A DNA stretch of 64,000 nucleotides from Megalopta genalis (Eukaryota; Arthropoda; Insecta; Hymenoptera; Halictidae). Under the pieces are notes generated by a model. It searched no databases. It was not told the origin of the DNA and saw only the letters and a program-made list of their open reading frames with translations. This document shows, piece after piece, positions 61,101-64,000 of the stretch (position 1 is its first letter; every line of letters starts with the position of its first letter). The stretch lies in the NCBI RefSeq assembly GCF_051020955.1, contig NW_027476096.1, positions 1,302,001-1,366,000 on the forward strand, given 5' to 3'. The position numbers and the translations under genes are program-made.

Positions 61101-62282
61101 TGGGACATTAAAGTTTATTAGTGATTACGGGGAATTGAGTTATTTCAGCGCAACTTTTTGAGACATGCATGTTTCCCTGAAGTTTTCTCTTGAGAAGATT
61201 TTCTTCTACAGTTAGTCTATCGTTTTGATAACAGTGATAGTGATATCGTCCAAGCAACAAGGCGACGAGAGAAAGAGTTCGCATAGATAGCGATTACAAC
61301 AACAAAACAAAATTATAAAAAATAAAATATTGATTTTTTTGCAAATTTCTCGATTTCAGCCAATTTATATAAGTCCAATATCATTATAATATGTTAGTTA
61401 GTTCCAAAACCATACTAAATAATACGAGGGTCTGTAAATGCCCGTTTCTACCGAAAAGTGGCGCTGAGTAGCTGGTAGCCAACGTCCAGAATGATTCGGA
61501 GTGCTAAGGGTTAATTCTTCTCGCAAGTGAAGATTACTTTGGAAGTAATTATCCCGTATGTGGTTAAAAACGTCCTCAACGAGGCCTAGCACACGTGATC
61601 CAGAATATGGATGCGCGCAGTAGACCTCTCTTAATTTTACTTGAACAAACTATGCGGGAGCTAAGTGCTTCGAGTAAATGTTTTCTTTTTACTTTCTGTA
61701 ATACAGCTATTGTACACAACTTTCAATTTTGTGTATAAAATAAATTATCCCCAACTGACGCTTAGTTTGGAAACAAAAGTGGACAATTTGGGAAGAGGAG
61801 GTACGATTATTCCAGCCTTGCGACTTGTTTTTATAGTTGTTGACAATCGGTAACTATAAAAACGAGCCACAGAGCACGAATAATCGTATCTCCTCTATCC
61901 AAATTGTCTATTTTTGTGTGTAAGCTGAGCGTCAATTAGGAAGAATTTTCTGTATTAGCTTTCAGGAACATTGTTACATCATCCAAGCTATTTGGAACAA
62001 CAATAATACTAACCTTGCACTATTTTGTATTCTAGCTACGTCGTGTATAACAGCATGCTTCACACTTCTGGTAATAGGAATCCCTACAATATTGCGTTCA
62101 AATCTTCAGCTGTATTATCTACGCATGTTTGGATTCTTTTACAATCAGGGAGGTCAGCAAACCGATATCGTTTGTCTTCTTCTGATATTGGTAAACGCAA
62201 TGGGTGTCATGTCGATAGCAGGTACAGAGGCGGCAATCGGTGTCAATGTTTCTTATTTATGCGGTCTGCTCGAAGTCACCAG
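55183..62282 (+). CDS. insect odorant receptor (7tm_6), 5' four exons; 3' end beyond the window
   Basis: Exons 55183-55392, 59703-59822, 59944-60061 and 62036-62282 join in frame (about 232 residues). Exon 1 has RKNYGLYSSLLSMTALWPYD and the first membrane span. Exon 2 continues ISSIRTVEVSLYNILLTMSYTCPLL. Exon 3 carries the ELDLFMKHIIDTRRIIVAYL loop. Exon 4 carries a membrane span (ITACFTLLVIGIPTIL), the FGFFYNQGGQQTD extracellular loop, another span and YLCGLLEVT. Insect odorant receptors form ligand-gated channels with Orco in antennal neurons (known for the family). The missing C-terminal exons, about 160 residues, should lie right of 64000 or be lost. Introns 1 (4.3 kb) and 3 (2 kb) are packed with MITEs. 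An alternative start is the second ATG, at 55219. No stop interrupts the joined frame. Confidence 0.85.
55524..55969. mobile_element. CAGGGTGTCCCA foldback MITE with TA duplication
   Basis: 446 bp. The left end CAGGGTGTCCCAGGTTTTAA is mirrored by TTAAAACCTGGGACACCCTG at the right. Pairing extends about 150 bp inward (GTCATATAGAGCTTTATTAA). TA flanks both ends (55522-55523, 55970-55971), typical of Tc1/mariner-mobilised elements. It lies in odorant receptor intron 1. Confidence 0.85.
56448..56606. repeat. 47-bp tandem repeat
   Basis: Two exact copies and a third altered copy of a 47-bp unit beginning AGATGACAGGAAGACTATAA. It abuts the left end of the next foldback element. Confidence 0.9.
56607..57015. 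mobile_element. Tc1-like foldback MITE, copy 3
   Basis: Arms of about 150 bp (GAGAAACTCATGTTTTTCAACTT left, its mirror right) around a core with CGATCTTCGCGATCTTTAATT, as in copy 1 at 31.7 kb. Located in odorant receptor intron 1. Confidence 0.65.
57016..58411. other. odorant receptor intron 1, no feature recognised
   Basis: AT-rich intron sequence. Small open frames (57300-57503, 58168-58398, minus) have no motifs. Confidence 0.4.
58412..58676. mobile_element. foldback MITE
   Basis: CCAATGGATTTTGTC near 58452-58466 is mirrored by GACAAAATCCATTGG near 58607-58621, and pairing continues outward through CTTTCC / GGAAAG to TAAACTT / AAGTTTA. Confidence 0.65.
59128..59431. mobile_element. MITE with about 30-bp inverted termini
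   Basis: Left end CAAGGAGAGGCCCCTAACGT...TTGACGCTCACTTT; the right end read inverted is CAAGAAGAGGTCCCCAAGGT...TTGACGCTCACTTT. About 304 bp, non-coding, GC-richer in the middle. Located in odorant receptor intron 1. Confidence 0.75.
60097..60340. mobile_element. foldback MITE in odorant receptor intron 3
   Basis: Left end ATATGAGCCGTTTATTTTGA...AAGTGGCGTAAGTC is mirrored by GACTTATGCCACTTTC...AAAATAAACGGCTCATAT. About 244 bp. Confidence 0.8.
60600..60890. other. GC-rich block of unknown origin
   Basis: An open frame of 92 codons (60609-60887) without recognisable motifs. Base composition is unlike the surrounding intron, so it is probably part of an old mobile element. Confidence 0.3.
61026..61515. 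mobile_element. piggyBac-like MITE
   Basis: Left end AACCCTTTGCATTCCG and right end read inverted TTAACCCTTAGCACTCCG resemble piggyBac-type termini with TTAA at the right border. A 19-bp word GTCCCCTCTCGTGGGACAT occurs twice near the left end (61047-61065 and 61091-61109). Non-coding. Confidence 0.5.
61752..61937. mobile_element. small foldback MITE
   Basis: Arms CTGACGCTTAGTTTGG...ACAATTTGGGAAGAGGAGGT and the mirrored ATCTCCTCTATCCAAATTGT...GCTGAGCGTCAATT. The inner stem GTTTTTATAGTT / AACTATAAAAAC also pairs. Confidence 0.75.
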
Positions 62283-62461
62283 GTATGAAATGAACTTTCC
62301 AAATGTTTTCGTTGATTTTCTATTTCCTTCGTGCGTATATTTTAGAAAATTTTTTTGTCCAAAAATATTTCTTTCCGTTCCGGACATTTTTTACAGGGTG
62401 TCCCAAAAATGTTCCCCAATCCGGGAATGGGGGAGGGAGGTTTCCGCGGTCATTTGAAGTA

Positions 62462-63024
62462 TTAGGTCTACCGGAAAGTTCTGTCCGTTTTTGAATTGAA
62501 ATATAACACAATTTTCATGCATTCAATAATATTTATTGTAGAATATACTTTCCATCGTTACTTATGACTTCTTGCCAGCGTGATGGCAACTTGTAAATGC
62601 CATTTTTAAAAAATGATTTATTTTTAGAGGCGAAGAACTCAACTAGTGCTTGGTTGACATCAGCTTCAGTTTTGAATTTTTTTTCCTGTAAAAAGTTTTG
62701 CAAAGAGAGAAACAAGTGATAATCGGAGGATGCTAGGTCTGGGGAGTATGGTGGATGTGACAGAATTTCCCAGCCTAGCACTGCGAATTTTTGACGAGTC
62801 GCCAAAGCAGCATGTGGTCTGGCATTATCATCGGTAGCCATGTTTTCACGATCGCGTCTCACTTAATAATGACATGAGACATCTTTGTTTCAGTTTATTT
62901 AGGAGAGTACATGTGTGTAAATGCAATGATAAAGAGAGATTGTCATATATGTCTCAAATCAACATGTGCATATGGATTGAAACTTGAAGTGACACTATCG
63001 GACAGAACTTTCCGGTAGACCTAA
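62462..63024 (-). mobile_element. internally deleted mariner element
   Basis: Perfect inverted termini TTAGGTCTACCGGAAAGTTC and so on (26 bp), flanked by TA on both sides. 563 bp long against about 1.3 kb for a complete mariner. It lacks the N-terminal part of the transposase. Confidence 0.9.
62533..62862 (-). pseudogene. mariner transposase, C-terminal fragment
   Basis: 109 codons. Contains DNARPHAA and HPPYSPDLASSDYHLF, holding the second and third catalytic aspartates of the mariner DD34D triad. The N-terminal DNA-binding domain and the first aspartate are deleted, so it cannot be active. Confidence 0.9.
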
Positions 63025-63341
63025 TAACTTTCTCCTTAGCGAAAATGCAATCCGCGGTTTTGTTTATGAGTTATTAACGAAAAATACTGACCAATAAGAG
63101 ACAAGTAGCCCAGGCAGCGCGAGGCAGTCCAGTCAACGAGCGCACGAAGCCCATTGGCTGCACGAAGCATGTTGGATGGGCTGCCTCGCGCCAGCCGAGC
63201 TCGTCTCTTATTGGTCAGTGTTTTTCGTTAATAACTCATAAACAAAACAGCGGATTGCATTTTCGCTAAGGAAAAAGTTACTTCAAATAACCTCAGAAAT
63301 CTCTCATTTTCGGAATACGAGACATTTTTGAGACACCCCAG

Positions 63342-64000
63342 ATAACACAAATCTATACAACACTGCCTACTGGTTAATTTGTGGCGAATACGCTAGCAAC
63401 TAACTTGTGATATTCTTTGCAAAAGCGACTCTGAGATTGCGGCCAGCAAGTTGAGATCATTTGGAACAGTTGCAATGTAAACTGTTACGAGCCGAGGGTC
63501 GTAACAGTTGGGGGGTAAAAGTCGTTTCGTGGGGTAAAGGGATGGAAATTAAGGGTTTTTCCTCGGTAACTTTATAATAATTCGAGCGGCAAAAGTGTAT
63601 CGTTCTGGATGGTATTAAGGTAGAAGGTCCCAATTTCCATGCCTTTAAGCCAATTTTTGCTTTGCTGAAACTGTCATTAGATGCTATAATTTACATTTGA
63701 TACATTAAAAATATATCTCGATTTTTCAGACATTCTTGATTTTAAACATATTTTTTGCATGATAGAAATGCGTAATTTAATAATGTTTTTAATGAAATAA
63801 ATAAAAAAAGGTGTTTCTGCCCACGATTCCGTGTCCTTCCAGCAGCTCTGCATATAATTCCATGTCCCGAATTTCTGTGCCTTTCTACATATATGTATAT
63901 ATTTCTACATATGTAGAACGGCACAGAAAGGACATATATATAAATATTTCAAATATATATTTGCTAGCCTCGTATTTCTGTGTCCGTTCATACTTTTGGG
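63342..64000. other. odorant receptor intron or flank, no feature recognised
   Basis: AT-rich with TATATG-type simple sequence near 63890-63960. No further odorant receptor exon could be recognised before the window ends. Confidence 0.4.

Larger units (their letters stand above)
62394..63341. mobile_element. CAGGGTGT-type foldback element carrying a nested mariner
   Basis: The left end CAGGGTGTCCCAAAAATG and the right end (inverted CTGGGGTGTCTCAAAAATG) delimit about 948 bp. Without the mariner it is about 383 bp and nearly palindromic (GCGAAAATGCAATCCGCGGT and its mirror; TTGGTCAGTGTTTTTCGT and its mirror). It lies directly after odorant receptor exon 4. Confidence 0.8.

Noticed and set aside
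845..64000. CRISPR arrays, bacterial operons, ribosome-binding sites, rRNA genes
   Set aside because: None seen. The sequence is eukaryotic, and short regular repeats are minisatellites without spacer structure.

Overview
The window looks like nuclear DNA of an insect, probably a hymenopteran and perhaps a bee. It is very AT-rich, its genes have short spliced exons with GT/AG borders, it carries an insect-type seven-transmembrane odorant receptor, and it is full of mariner/Tc1, hAT-like, piggyBac-like, R1-like and LTR-type mobile elements. The species assignment is inference.

Layout. (1) 1-1759: a 38-bp tandem repeat and a broken pogo/Tigger-type transposase. (2) 1760-16845: a large imperfect palindrome with two arms of about 7.2-7.4 kb around a 575-bp spacer. 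Each arm carries a full copy of the same five-exon gene for a double zinc-finger, Arg/Ser-rich, presumably nuclear protein. The copies point away from each other. The left copy has lost its last 37 codons at the breakpoint; the right copy is complete. (3) 18.6-24.8 kb: ordinary housekeeping genes, namely a kinesin-2 motor (Kif3A type, intronless coding region, minus) and CCDC47 (three coding exons, plus). (4) 26.3-28.0 kb: a foldback element, a decayed reverse-transcriptase fragment and a 45-bp minisatellite. (5) 28.3-32.8 kb: a two-exon PI-PLC X-domain (PLCXD) gene on the minus strand with a 3.6-kb intron. (6) 33.4-40.7 kb: MITEs and a multiply broken copy of the condensin subunit CAP-H (barren). 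(7) 40.9-52.0 kb: a mobile-element island with an R1-like remnant (minus), a tandem LTR element whose LTRs contain hammerhead ribozymes, and a long decayed R1-like non-LTR element (plus). (8) 52.4-64.0 kb: more foldback elements, several of them lying in the introns of an odorant receptor gene (plus) that runs off the right end.

The most unusual system is at 43.3-45.2 kb. Three near-identical LTRs (207-225 bp) separated by two 643-bp internal regions give an exact 868-nt period, with no reverse transcriptase or integrase. The unit has a recognisable primer-binding-like start, a polypurine tract and a 4-bp target duplication. Each LTR contains a complete type-III hammerhead ribozyme (69 nt) with an intact catalytic core and a 4-bp stem III. 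This is the architecture of plant LTR retrozymes, here in what appears to be an insect genome. Loops 1 and 2 share an 11-nt perfect complementarity. An older copy of the family at 8.4 kb keeps that pairing through one compensatory change and two wobble changes. Three decayed copies of the same LTR lie in and around the centre of the large palindrome.

The host genes are not an operon and show no evident joint function. The mobile elements explain most of the remaining structure.
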